Shown here: one piece after another, positions 31,146-41,309 of the stretch
How positions within the stretch are numbered: position 1 is the first letter of the stretch
How the letters are laid out: every line of letters begins with the position of its first letter
From: Brevundimonas diminuta
GTDB taxonomy: Bacteria; Pseudomonadota; Alphaproteobacteria; Caulobacterales; Caulobacteraceae
DNA length: 64,000 nucleotides
NCBI RefSeq assembly: GCF_022654015.1
Contig: NZ_CP073063.1
Coordinates: 3,059,501 to 3,123,500, forward strand
Direction of reading: 5' to 3'
Program-made: the position numbers and the translations under genes
The notes under the pieces: model-generated
Database searches by the model: none
Seen by the model: only the letters and a program-made list of their open reading frames with translations
What the model was told of the DNA's origin: nothing

Positions 31146-31717
31146 GGTTCGACCACCGTCAGCTCGGGCCAGCGCGCCCGCGCGCTGTCGACGGCCTTGG
31201 CCCAGCCCCTGGCCACCTGCCGGTTCGGGTTGGGCCGGATCGTCAGGGCGAACACGTCGTCCAGCCCGAACGGCGCGGCGACGCTGAGGCTGTCGTCCGC
31301 CTCCAGCCGCACCCCGACCGCAAAGGTCGGCGCCACGAACCGGCCCAGCGCCTCGTCCGTCGAATGCAACGGCGCATAGGGTTCGCCGAACCGGTTCTGG
31401 AACCACAGGTGCACCCGCGCCTGGTTGCGGACCTCGACCTGGCTGCGGAACGGTTCGTCGAAGGCGGCGGCGACGCGTTTGATGACGACGTCCTCGGCCT
31501 CGTAGGACAGGTCCGACGCGTCGAAATAGGCCAGGTCGTAGTCCTTGACCCCATAGCCCGCCGGTCGCCCCGTCCGGGCGTTCCACACGGCCTGATAGAC
31601 CGCCCCGGACACCAGCCGCCAGTCGGGCAGGTCCAGCGCCCGCACGGTCGTCAGCACATGCATCAAACCAGCGTCGGCGCGCACGATGGCGGCCAGTTCC
31701 GCCTCAAGGTCGCTCAT
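31142..31717 (-). CDS. Nucleotidyltransferase-like protein (NTP_transf_6 / DUF925)
   Basis: 191 residues. The family pattern is seen in LPDWRLVSGAVYQAVWN, GVKDYDLAYFDASDLSYEAED with its Asp-x-Asp metal motif, and VRNQARVHLWFQNRFG. Family members are predicted nucleotidyltransferases without a proven substrate. The ATG at 31717 overlaps the thiD stop by four bases, so it is cotranscribed with thiD. It ends in a CTAG shared with the DUF983 gene on the plus strand. Confidence 0.86.
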   Translation of the reverse strand: MSDLEAELAAIVRADAGLMHVLTTVRALDLPDWRLVSGAVYQAVWNARTGRPAGYGVKDYDLAYFDASDLSYEAEDVVIKRVAAAFDEPFRSQVEVRNQARVHLWFQNRFGEPYAPLHSTDEALGRFVAPTFAVGVRLEADDSLSVAAPFGLDDVFALTIRPNPNRQVARGWAKAVDSARARWPELTVVEP

Positions 31718-32514
31718 CCCCGCACCGGCCAGCCGTGATCCAGCGGCCCGTGCCCGCCGCCCAGGCCCGGCGCCCGGCGGATCGCCTCGCCGACATAGGC
31801 CCAGGCTTCCGCCACCGCGACCTCCAGCGGCCGCCCCATCGCCAGGCCGGCCGCACACGCACTCGCAAGCGTGCAGCCGGTGCCGTGGGTGTGGCGGGTG
31901 TCGACGCGCTCGGCCTCCAGCACCGTCTCGCCGTCTGCGGTCATCAGCAGGTCGATCACCGTCGGGCCCGACACGTGCCCGCCCTTCATCAGCACCGCCC
32001 GCGCCCCCAGAGCCAGCAGCGCCTCGCCCGCCCGCCTCTGACCATCCAGGTCGTGAACCGCGAACCCCGTCAGGGCCTCGGCCTCCGGCGCATTGGGCGT
32101 CAGCAGGGCCGCGCGAGGGATCATCAGGCGCTCCACCGCCTCGACCGCCGCGTCGGGCAACAGCGGGTGCCCGCCTTTGGCCACCATGACCGGATCGACC
32201 ACCGCCGGGGCATCCGCCTCGTCCAGCAGGGCCGCGACCGTCTCGACCACCTCGACCGAGCCCAGCATGCCGGTCTTCACCGCGTCAGTCCCGATGTCCT
32301 CCAGAACCGCCCGCGCCTGGGCCGCGATCAGATCCAGCGGCAGCGGATGGACGCCGTGGACCCCCAGGGTGTTCTGCACCGTGATGGCCGTGATGGCGGT
32401 GGCGGCGAACCCGCCCATCATGGTCACGGCCTTGATGTCGGCCTGGATGCCCGCGCCCCCGCCGCTGTCCGACCCGGCCAGAATGAGCACCCGACCTTGA
32501 TGAAGCGCACTCAT
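31714..32514 (-). CDS. thiD: Hydroxymethylpyrimidine/phosphomethylpyrimidine kinase
   Basis: 266 residues. It phosphorylates HMP and then HMP-P for thiamine synthesis. Motifs of the ribokinase-like fold: VLILAGSDSGGGAGIQADIK at the N-terminus, TAITVQNTLGVHG, VVDPVMVAKGG, and the C-terminal HTHGTGCTLASACAA with the catalytic Cys/Asp region. The ATG at 32514 overlaps the stop of the SMR gene upstream. No other thiamine gene or TPP riboswitch is nearby. Confidence 0.95.
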   Translation of the reverse strand: MSALHQGRVLILAGSDSGGGAGIQADIKAVTMMGGFAATAITAITVQNTLGVHGVHPLPLDLIAAQARAVLEDIGTDAVKTGMLGSVEVVETVAALLDEADAPAVVDPVMVAKGGHPLLPDAAVEAVERLMIPRAALLTPNAPEAEALTGFAVHDLDGQRRAGEALLALGARAVLMKGGHVSGPTVIDLLMTADGETVLEAERVDTRHTHGTGCTLASACAAGLAMGRPLEVAVAEAWAYVGEAIRRAPGLGGGHGPLDHGWPVRG

Positions 32515-32855
32515 GCCGCCGCCCCCGAAAACAGTTTCAGCCCGACGATGCCCGCCACGATCAGCAGGATGCACACGGCCCTGACCGCCGTCGCCGGCTC
32601 GCCATAGACCAGGATGCCGACCACCGCCGCGCCCACCGCCCCAATGCCGGTCCAGACCGCATAGGCCGTACCGATCGGCAGCTTCTGCGTGGCGACCCAC
32701 AACAGGATCATGCTGCCCGCCAGCGCGATCACAACCCCCAGCGAGGTCCACGGCCGGCTGACGCCCACGTTCTTGAGGCCCGAGGCCCACAGGACCTCCA
32801 GCAGACCGGCGACGACCAGCGTCGCCCACGGATTGATCGACATCACCCAGGACAT
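32511..32855 (-). CDS. gdx: SMR-family guanidinium exporter (SugE/Gdx type)
   Basis: 114 residues with four membrane helices. VAGLLEVLWASGLK matches the Gdx subtype, with the essential Glu20 and the Trp23 that marks Gdx over quaternary-ammonium exporters. TAYAVWTGIGAVGAA and IVAGIVGLKLF complete the family pattern. Gdx proteins export guanidinium in exchange for protons. An ATG four codons later is an alternative start. No guanidine riboswitch was seen in the 42 bases upstream. It overlaps thiD and follows a second small membrane protein, so it is part of a tight operon. Confidence 0.88.
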   Translation of the reverse strand: MSWVMSINPWATLVVAGLLEVLWASGLKNVGVSRPWTSLGVVIALAGSMILLWVATQKLPIGTAYAVWTGIGAVGAAVVGILVYGEPATAVRAVCILLIVAGIVGLKLFSGAAA

Positions 32856-32897
32856 GGCGACCAGATGGAACAGGCCGCGGTCCGGAGCAAGCCGCGA

Positions 32898-33254
32898 TCA
32901 GCCGCCCAGCGGCCCCTTGAAGATGAAGAAGGCCCCAAGCGCGATGAAGGCGAAGCCGACCAGGTGGTTCACAGTCAGCTTCTCGCCCAGATACAGGACC
33001 GAGAACCCGGCGAAGACCAACAGGGTGATCACCTCCTGCATCGTCTTCAGTTCGGCCGGCGAATAGACCTGGATGCCGATGCGATTGGCCGGCACCGCCA
33101 GCCAGTATTCGAAGAAGGCGATGCCCCAGCTGGCGATGACCAGGATCCACAGCGGCCTGTGATCGAACTTCAGATGGCCGTACCAGGCGAAGGTCATGAA
33201 GACGTTCGACAGGCACAGCATGACGATGGGGGCGAGGTAGGCGGTCAGGGGCAT
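32898..33254 (-). CDS. DMT-family small membrane protein (DUF486)
   Basis: 118 residues from the ATG at 33254; an ATG three codons upstream is also possible. Four membrane segments; the signature CLSNVFMTFAWYGHLK and FFEYWLAVPANRIG is diagnostic of DUF486. The C-terminal half reads FAGFSVLYLGEKLTVNHLVGF, as in drug/metabolite transporters. Its substrate is unknown. It heads the DUF486-gdx-thiD-nucleotidyltransferase run. Confidence 0.88.
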   Translation of the reverse strand: MPLTAYLAPIVMLCLSNVFMTFAWYGHLKFDHRPLWILVIASWGIAFFEYWLAVPANRIGIQVYSPAELKTMQEVITLLVFAGFSVLYLGEKLTVNHLVGFAFIALGAFFIFKGPLGG

Positions 33255-33318
33255 GTGGCGCATCAGGGCTGTTGCAGACCTGCCCTCTACACCGGCTGCG
33301 ACCGTCCGTCGCGGGCCT

Positions 33319-34143
33319 TCAATCCGCCGCTGTCACCGCCGCCTTCACCGCCGCCTGAACCTTCAGCGCCTGCACCGTCTCGCGCACGTCGTGGACCCGC
33401 ACCATCCGCGCGCCGCGCCGCGCGCCTTCCAGCGCCAGCGCCAGCGACCCGCCCAGCCGGTCGGTCGCGTCCACCCCCGTCGAGTCGATGGCCTGGATCG
33501 TGCGCTTGCGGCTGGCGGCGTACAGCACCGGAAAGCCCAGATCGGTCAGCGCGCCCAACCGCGCCGTCAGCGCCAGATTGTGCGCCAGGGTCTTGCCGAA
33601 CCCGATGCCGGGATCCAGCCAGATCCGCTCGCGCGCCACGCCCGCCGTCATCGCCGCCTCGGCCCGGCCACGCAGATAATCCCGGACTTCGCCCACCACG
33701 TCGTCATAGCGCGGGTCCGCCTGCATCGTGCGGGGTTCACCCTGCATGTGCATCAGCACCACGTCGCAACCCAGCTCGGCCGCGACCGCCCCACTGTCGG
33801 GCGCATGGCTCAGCGCGGTTACGTCGTTCCACATCGTCGCCCCGGCCGCGACGGCGGCGCGGGCGACGGCGGGCTTCATCGTATCGACGCTGATCGCTCC
33901 GCCCCAGCGCGCGCGGACGCCGGCGATGACCGGCGCGACCCGGTCGATCTCCTCGGCCTCCCCTACCGGTTCGGCTCCCGGCCGCGTGCTCTCCCCGCCG
34001 ATATCGAGCACATCAGCCCCGTCCGCGACCAGCCGCACGGCCTGATCGATCGCCGCCTCCGTCGAGGCCCACCGCCCTCCGTCCGAGAAACTGTCGGGCG
34101 TCACATTGACGATGCCCATCACCTGCGGAATCGACACGGTCAC
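33319..34143 (-). CDS. folP: Dihydropteroate synthase
   Basis: 274 residues. It joins p-aminobenzoate to the pterin pyrophosphate in folate synthesis. Both family signatures are present: MGIVNVTPDSFSDGG and DIGGESTRPGAEPV, plus ISVDTMKP, MWNDVTAL, LDPGIGFGKT and ASRKR. The GTG at 34143 is chosen because it overlaps the stop of the upstream YdeI-like gene as GTGA; the long frame to 34563 runs through that gene and is not real. It is the target of sulfonamide drugs. Confidence 0.95.
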   Translation of the reverse strand: MTVSIPQVMGIVNVTPDSFSDGGRWASTEAAIDQAVRLVADGADVLDIGGESTRPGAEPVGEAEEIDRVAPVIAGVRARWGGAISVDTMKPAVARAAVAAGATMWNDVTALSHAPDSGAVAAELGCDVVLMHMQGEPRTMQADPRYDDVVGEVRDYLRGRAEAAMTAGVARERIWLDPGIGFGKTLAHNLALTARLGALTDLGFPVLYAASRKRTIQAIDSTGVDATDRLGGSLALALEGARRGARMVRVHDVRETVQALKVQAAVKAAVTAAD

Positions 34144-34736
34144 GCCCTCTTCTGCGGGTGGGGCGTCTCGCCCCGTTTCAGCATCTCCACCAGGCGGGCG
34201 ATGGCCTTGACGCGGCCCGCCGGGGTCTTCGGCGCCTCGGTGCGATAGGTCAGGGCGAACCTGTTCTGCGCCGTTAGGGTGTCGAACGTCGCCCGTGCCT
34301 GCGGCTCGGCGTCGATGGCGGCCATCAGGTCGTCGGGCGCGGTCGAGCCCTTGATGCGGTAGGCCGCGTCCCAGCGCCCGTCCGCCTTGGCCGCCTCGAC
34401 GTGTTTCAGCCCGTGCGGCGTCATCCGCCCGTTCTCGATCAGGCGCGCGACATTGGCGACGTTGATCTGGCTCCAGACGCTCTTCTTGCCGCGCGGCGAG
34501 ACGCGTTGCAGGAAGCTGTCGGCATCCAAGCTTTTCTTGATCCCGTCGATCCAGCCCCAGCACACGAGCACGTCCACCGCCTCGACCCAGGTGATCGAGG
34601 CGACGCCCGACTTGACCTTGAAGATGCGGATCCAGAGCTCGGTCGCGCGGTCGTGGTTCGCAGCCAGCCAGGCCTCGAACGCCTCGGGCGTCTCGAACGC
34701 CCGCACCTTGTCCGGATCAACGACCATCGGCGCCAT
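34140..34736 (-). CDS. YdeI/OmpD-associated family protein
   Basis: 198 residues, soluble. The family pattern is clear: FETPEAFEAWLAANHDRATELWIRIFK region, ITWVEAVDVLVCWGWIDGIKKSLDADSF and the C-terminal RVKAIARLVEMLKRGE. Members occur widely and are linked to stress or antimicrobial-peptide resistance, but the biochemical role is not known. Its ATG shares one base with the stop of the regulator upstream, and its stop overlaps the folP GTG. Confidence 0.88.
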   Translation of the reverse strand: MAPMVVDPDKVRAFETPEAFEAWLAANHDRATELWIRIFKVKSGVASITWVEAVDVLVCWGWIDGIKKSLDADSFLQRVSPRGKKSVWSQINVANVARLIENGRMTPHGLKHVEAAKADGRWDAAYRIKGSTAPDDLMAAIDAEPQARATFDTLTAQNRFALTYRTEAPKTPAGRVKAIARLVEMLKRGETPHPQKRA

Positions 34737-35038
34737 CAGGCCGAGCGTCCGATCAGGCCGCCCAGCGCCTCCAGATAGGCGGCGAAGGCCTTGCGTCCTG
34801 ACGGGGTGATGGTCACGCGGGTCAGGGGTTTGTTGTTCACGAAGCTCTTGGCCACGGCGACGTATCCCGCCTCCTCCAGCTTCTTGATGTGGACGGACAG
34901 ATTGCCCTGCGTCGCCTCCAACACCGTCTTCAGCTCGGTGAAGTCGGCGGCCTCGGCGTCGGCCAGATAGACCATGATCCCCAGCCGCATCCGGCCGTGG
35001 ATGACCTCGTCGATCTTGCCGAGCGCGTCCAGTCCCAT
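34736..35038 (-). CDS. Winged-helix transcriptional regulator
   Basis: 100 residues, almost all one winged helix of the HTH_34/MarR-like kind: IHGRMRLGIMVYLADA, FTELKTVLEATQGNLSVHIKKLEEAGYVAV and the wing TRVTITPSGRKAFAAYLEAL. Small regulators of this type usually sit beside the membrane protein whose expression they control. The upstream gene is such a protein, with a gap of only three bases, so control of that pair is the natural inference. Confidence 0.87.
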   Translation of the reverse strand: MGLDALGKIDEVIHGRMRLGIMVYLADAEAADFTELKTVLEATQGNLSVHIKKLEEAGYVAVAKSFVNNKPLTRVTITPSGRKAFAAYLEALGGLIGRSA

Positions 35039-35041
35039 GGA

Positions 35042-35695
35042 TCAGCCGACATCCGCATCATTGGCGCGGGCCTTCAGCGCCGCACGCGTCATGATCCAGC
35101 CCGGTCCCGCGAAGAGCACGAACAGGGCGAGGGTGCAGACGTAGAGATAGACCACCGCGTCGCGAACCAGCACACCCAGCGCGACCGCCGTGATCCAGCC
35201 GCCTAACGACGTCGCCAGCATCCATGGCTTCTTCTTCAGACTGTAGGCCACGAACCAGGCCGCCGACTGAAGCGCGAAGATCATCGCCGGATAATAGAGC
35301 CAGACCGCGAAGTCCTGATCGCGGCGCGCCCCCACGCCGAACACGATGATGATCGCCAGATTGGCCATGCCCGCGCCGCTGAAGGCGGCATTCAGCGTGC
35401 GGGTGACGATCGGGCCGGCCGTCCCCGTCTTGCGATCCTCACGCACGGCCCAGGTCAGGACGACAAGAAAGGCGACCGTGATGGCGACCACAAAGCTGAG
35501 ATTTCCCAGCGGCGGCCAGCGCACGATCCCCCACACCTGACCGATATGGAACAGGCATTGCAGACCATAGAGCAGACCGCCCGCCAGATAGGCGACGCCC
35601 AGCGTCAGGGTCGCCCTGGGATTATTGCCGCCCTGAACAATGGCCTTCATGAAGGCCAGGTCGGCCTCCGGGCCGGTGCGGGACTTGTCGGACAT
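35042..35695 (-). CDS. Multi-pass membrane protein, function unknown
   Basis: 217 residues with about six membrane segments (LTLGVAYLAGGLLYGLQCLF, LSFVVAITVAFLVVLTWAV, MANLAIIIVFGVG and so on). The ATG at 35695 gives MSDKSRTGPEADLAFMKAIV, a soluble start before the first helix; the frame upstream to 35758 lacks support. It pairs with the small winged-helix regulator that follows three bases later. Such pairs are common in Proteobacteria, but no function is known. Confidence 0.8.
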   Translation of the reverse strand: MSDKSRTGPEADLAFMKAIVQGGNNPRATLTLGVAYLAGGLLYGLQCLFHIGQVWGIVRWPPLGNLSFVVAITVAFLVVLTWAVREDRKTGTAGPIVTRTLNAAFSGAGMANLAIIIVFGVGARRDQDFAVWLYYPAMIFALQSAAWFVAYSLKKKPWMLATSLGGWITAVALGVLVRDAVVYLYVCTLALFVLFAGPGWIMTRAALKARANDADVG

Positions 35696-35759
35696 CGCTG
35701 TGTGATTCCTGTGCGACGGGCGCGTCCCTCGGATGGACGCCGCCGGAAGGGTTTGCAAA

Positions 35760-36977
35760 TTATTCGGCGGGGATCAGCGCAGGCGCAGGTCGGTTGCGCC
35801 ACGGCACGCGCCGGCCATTCAGCCATCGCCCCATAAAGCTGTGGCGGATCAGCAGTTCGTAGGACGTCAGGCACACGGCGAAGACGCCCGCCGACACGCC
35901 GATCAGCTTCACCCACCACGGCCCGGCCCAATCCTGCACCCAGACCTGGGCCAGCATGACCAGCGGCAGATGCACGATATAGATCCAGTAGGAGGCGTCG
36001 GAGAGGTAGCGCCGAACCGGACTGTGGCCCAAGGCGAACCGCAGGCACAGTCCCATTGCCGCCAAGGCCGAGGCATAGACGGCGACCGCCGTGACGGCGG
36101 CGGCCAGGGCCTTGCCGGCCGTCGGCTCGCCCATCGGCGCGATGCTCGGTCCGCCCGCAAGGATATAGGCCGTCACGCCCGAAACCAGCGCCACGCACAG
36201 GAACAGCGGCGACCATTTGGCGATCCGGTCCAGCAGATCACGCCGCCGGTCCAGCGCGAAGCCCAGGCCGAAGGCGAGGCCGAATCCGATCAGGGCGGAG
36301 GTGTTCGGGATCACGCCCGCGTCCGGCGTCGGCACGGCGAAGAAGGCGATCCACTTCGGATCCAGCCACAGCGCAAAGACGAGCGGGGCGGCCAGCACGG
36401 CAGGCGTCCACGGGCCGATCAGCGCGCCGGTGATTCTGTCCACCAACGGGCCCGCCCGTCCGTTGCGATCCAGCACAGCCAGCGCCGCCCGCACGATCAG
36501 GACGACGGCGTAGAACAGGGTCAGCACCCACAGAAACCACAGGTGGGTCAGCGGAAAGTTGGTCCAGTCATAGGTCGGCGGCGGCGGCGGCGGCGCGCCG
36601 GGCGTCACCAGACCATTGGCATGAGCATTCCAGGCCAGGGCCGTGACGATCCCCGCCATGACCGGAAACCAGAAGGCCCCCAGCGGCCCGGCGATCCGCA
36701 CCACCCGATCCTTGGCGAAGGCGACCCAACCTCGCCGCGCCAGCATCCTGTGCGCGAACAGGCCCGCGATGAGGAAGAAGGCCGTCATGCGAAACAGATG
36801 GATGGCGAAGAACAGCCAGGCGGCGCCGATCGACCGGCTGTCGTCCGCCACGATCCAGATCTGCTGCGGGACGAAGGACAGGCTGGCGTGAAGCACCACC
36901 CCCAGCAGCAGCGCCCCGGCGCGCAGCGCATCCAGCCCATGCAGCCGCTCCCCCTGCTCTGCTTTCGATATCAACAT
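35760..36977 (-). CDS. Acyltransferase 3 family membrane protein (OpgC/MdoC-like)
   Basis: 405 residues with ten or so membrane segments. The start RLHGLDALRAGALLLGVVLHA carries the acyltransferase-3 Arg and His, and YWIYIVHLPLVMLAQVWVQ near the end matches OpgC-type enzymes, which transfer succinyl or acetyl groups to glucans at the outer face of the inner membrane. GGAGG seven bases before the ATG at 36977 fixes the start. A run of six prolines (GAPPPPPPTYDW) lies in a periplasmic loop. It begins the minus-strand unit that continues to folP. Confidence 0.88.
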   Translation of the reverse strand: MLISKAEQGERLHGLDALRAGALLLGVVLHASLSFVPQQIWIVADDSRSIGAAWLFFAIHLFRMTAFFLIAGLFAHRMLARRGWVAFAKDRVVRIAGPLGAFWFPVMAGIVTALAWNAHANGLVTPGAPPPPPPTYDWTNFPLTHLWFLWVLTLFYAVVLIVRAALAVLDRNGRAGPLVDRITGALIGPWTPAVLAAPLVFALWLDPKWIAFFAVPTPDAGVIPNTSALIGFGLAFGLGFALDRRRDLLDRIAKWSPLFLCVALVSGVTAYILAGGPSIAPMGEPTAGKALAAAVTAVAVYASALAAMGLCLRFALGHSPVRRYLSDASYWIYIVHLPLVMLAQVWVQDWAGPWWVKLIGVSAGVFAVCLTSYELLIRHSFMGRWLNGRRVPWRNRPAPALIPAE

Positions 36978-37084
36978 GACGTCCCTCCCACGATTGAAAC
37001 CGCCATATCTCACAGACAGGTTTGTGATGCAAACTTGTTCGTTGAAATGCTCATTACGCTGGCCGGTGCGTCAGCCAAACGCCC

Positions 37085-37120
37085 AAAGAAAACCCGCCGG
37101 GAGATCGCTCTCCCGACGGG
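37085..37120 (-). terminator. Intrinsic terminator of ftsH
   Basis: Minus-strand hairpin CCCGTCGGGAGA ... TCTCCCGGCGGG (37093-37120, one mismatch) followed directly by TTTTCTTT. It lies 26 bases past the ftsH stop and closes the long tol-pal-ftsH unit. Confidence 0.88.
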
Positions 37121-37145
37121 TCCATCTTCAGATCAGGCCTTGGGT

Positions 37146-39101
<1,956 letters not shown>

Positions 39102-39187
39102 TGAGGTCCTCGGTCGTCCGCGACCCCGATGGGATCGACGGTCTGGATGTGTCTGTCTGGGAAAATAGGGGCTTAATCAGCGTTACG

Positions 39188-40426
39188 CTATCGGGTGGCG
39201 GAAATCAGGTCGTCTTCGTGCGTCGTTTCGTCCAGCGCCAGCCTGAGCCGTTCCGCGACAAGGCCGCGCCGTTCGACCCCTTCGCCTGCAAGAACCGGGG
39301 CCACAGCGCCGTCCCTGATCAACACAGGCCAGGCCCCGCGCGTCGCCGCCGGCAGCCGATTGATCTCGGCCCTGTCTGCCTCCGACAGGCGGGCCAACCG
39401 CCCCCGCGCCGCAACCACAGACCAGCCGGGGCGATCGGCGCAAATGACGAACCGGCCGTCCCAAACCGCCTCGACGCCGGGCTTCAGCGCCAGCGGCGAA
39501 ATGTCTCGTCTGCGCAGCTCGCCGGCCTCGCGCATCAGCCGCACCGCCGCGCCGACAGCCTCGATCCGCGTCCCACACAGGGTCGCCGCGAAATCCTCAC
39601 TCGCCTTCAGCCGCGCCGTCAGGGCGTCCAACCGCGCGCCCCGAGGCGGCGTCGATCCGCCGCCGACGCAGACCAGCGCCGCCGCCAGCGCCCGCGCGCC
39701 CATGCCGCGGTCCACACGCACCATGGCCTCACCCTCGATCATCGGCCGCGCCCCGGTTTTCGAGGGCGCCTGATCGATCAACCGAGGCGTCGCGCCCGCC
39801 AGAGCCTGACGCGCCCGGCTGCGGCCGAAGCGGGGATCGGCGTTGGCGGGGTCCTCGATCCAGTCGGCCCCCTGCCCCGCCAACCAGTCGCGCAATGCCG
39901 CCCGCCGCTCGCCCAGCAGCGGTCGCAGCAGCATCAGGCCTCGCCCCTCGGGCCAGGCCGGCGACGGCGACCATTCGCGCACCCGCCCCAGGGTCGAGCC
40001 TTCGCTCCGCATCAGATCGGCCTCGGCGATGTCGTCGGCGGTGTGGGCGAACAGGACGACCGACGCCCCCGCCGCGCGCGCCGCATCCGCAATCAGCCCA
40101 TGCCGCGCCGCCCGCGCCGCCGCCGTCAGGCCGGTCGCGGGCTTGTCCCCGTTCCAGCTCAACCCGCGCCAGTCGGCAGCGGCGTCCCTCGCCGCCCGGG
40201 CCGCAAAATCGGTCCAGAGGCCGCTGTCCGCATTCAGCCGATGATCGACGGTCAGGGCCAGCACCGAACGCCCGCGTGTCCGCCCCCATTCGGTCGCCAG
40301 TCGCAGCAGGGCGATGGAATCCCCGCCCCCCGACAGAGCCAGCGCCAGCGGCCGGCCTGTGTCCCGCGTCAGTCGCGCATCCAGCCGCGCGAACGCTCGC
40401 GCTCTGACATCCGGGTCAGCCGTCAG
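39188..40426 (-). CDS. tilS: tRNA(Ile)-lysidine synthetase, non-standard start codon
   Basis: About 412 residues if read from the CTG at 40426, whose last bases overlap the cpoB TGA as CTGA. It changes the wobble cytidine of tRNA-Ile(CAU) to lysidine. The ATP P-loop SGGGDS is encoded at 40316-40333 and VLALTVDHRLNADSG follows, with FAHTADDIAEADLMR. The first conventional start, a GTG at 40264, lies after the P-loop and would give an inactive protein. No ATG, GTG or TTG exists in frame between an upstream stop and the P-loop, so a CTG start is inferred. Sequence before the P-loop (RAFARLDARLTRDTGRPLALAL) looks like a real TilS N-terminus. Confidence 0.85.
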   Translation of the reverse strand: MTADPDVRARAFARLDARLTRDTGRPLALALSGGGDSIALLRLATEWGRTRGRSVLALTVDHRLNADSGLWTDFAARAARDAAADWRGLSWNGDKPATGLTAAARAARHGLIADAARAAGASVVLFAHTADDIAEADLMRSEGSTLGRVREWSPSPAWPEGRGLMLLRPLLGERRAALRDWLAGQGADWIEDPANADPRFGRSRARQALAGATPRLIDQAPSKTGARPMIEGEAMVRVDRGMGARALAAALVCVGGGSTPPRGARLDALTARLKASEDFAATLCGTRIEAVGAAVRLMREAGELRRRDISPLALKPGVEAVWDGRFVICADRPGWSVVAARGRLARLSEADRAEINRLPAATRGAWPVLIRDGAVAPVLAGEGVERRGLVAERLRLALDETTHEDDLISATR

Positions 40427-41268
40427 GCGCAGGAACCCGTCGTCTTCAACTGGGCCGCCCGCGCCTTTTGCGGGTCAGAGGCGGCGGGCGCATAGCGGCG
40501 CGTGAATTCAGCCAGGGCCGCGCACCCTTGCGGCTTCCTCTGCGTCGCGAACAGGGCGTCGGCCAGTTTCAGCGTCGTGTCCGCCGCCCAGCCGATGCGC
40601 GGCCAATCCTTCAGCGCGGCGGCGTAATAGGGCACCGCCCCCGCCTTGTCGTTCGCCGCGACGCGCAAGTCGCCCAAACGCGAGTTGGCCTCGCGCGACT
40701 GCGGCGTATCGGGCCAGGCCGCGATCACCGTTTCCAGCGCCCGCTCGCCGCGCGGCTTGTCGGTCGCCAGCAGGGCCACCGCCGCCGCCAGATCGCGGGT
40801 CGCGTCGCCGGTGGGCGAGGTCGCCTCGATCGGCGCATTCAGTTCGGCCTGGGTTTCCAGCTTCTGCAACCGGCCCTCGGCGTCGGCCAGACGCGTCTTC
40901 AGCGTCTCGTTCTCGCGCGTGGCCTCGTCCAGCTGGAAGGTCAGCCGCTCGTTGTCGCCGTTGATCCGGCGCACCGTGGCCTCCAGGTCGCCCAGGCGTC
41001 GGTCCATCAGGGCGAACTGCCCCTGCAGCGTCACCACCTCGGGGTCCGGCTCGACCAGAACGGGCTGGCCGACGGCGTTCCTCTGGGTCAGCGCCCGCTC
41101 CAGACGGCGCACATTGCGGTCCAGCTGGTCCAGGCGGCGATTGTCCCACTCGGTCCGCTCCATGATGTTGGGCTGGGCCTGCTGGGCGACCGCGCCGCCT
41201 CCGATCAGGACAACCCCAAGGGCGGCGGCGGCGAGCAGATGAGCACGAGAAATCGAGAGCTTGGTCAT
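40423..41268 (-). CDS. cpoB: Cell division coordinator CpoB (YbgF)
   Basis: 281 residues. A signal peptide (LLAAAALGVVLIGGGAVAQQ) precedes an N-terminal coiled coil (about residues 40-140) for trimerisation, then a TPR domain (AAAVALLATDKPRGERALETV ... YYAAALKDWPRIGWAADTTLKLADALFATQRK). CpoB links Tol-Pal energy use to peptidoglycan synthase at the division site. The ATG at 41268 was chosen because the signal peptide follows; the long frame to 41607 overlaps the next gene. It belongs to the tol-pal row. Confidence 0.92.
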   Translation of the reverse strand: MTKLSISRAHLLAAAALGVVLIGGGAVAQQAQPNIMERTEWDNRRLDQLDRNVRRLERALTQRNAVGQPVLVEPDPEVVTLQGQFALMDRRLGDLEATVRRINGDNERLTFQLDEATRENETLKTRLADAEGRLQKLETQAELNAPIEATSPTGDATRDLAAAVALLATDKPRGERALETVIAAWPDTPQSREANSRLGDLRVAANDKAGAVPYYAAALKDWPRIGWAADTTLKLADALFATQRKPQGCAALAEFTRRYAPAASDPQKARAAQLKTTGSCA

Positions 41269-41309
41269 GCGTCTAGCTTTCACCGATTTGGGGCCGCCGC
41301 AAGGCCGAG

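Noticed and set aside
32856..33318. Guanidine or TPP riboswitch for gdx or thiD
   Set aside because: Gaps before these genes are 42 and about 64 bases, too short for the known aptamers, and no matching motif was seen.
39150..39180. CCCCTATTT box upstream of ftsH as an RpoH promoter
   Set aside because: No CTTGA-like -35 at a suitable distance, and the -10 has a mismatch at a key position.
39188..40264. GTG at 40264 as the tilS start
   Set aside because: It would remove the P-loop SGGGDS and the preceding conserved N-terminus.
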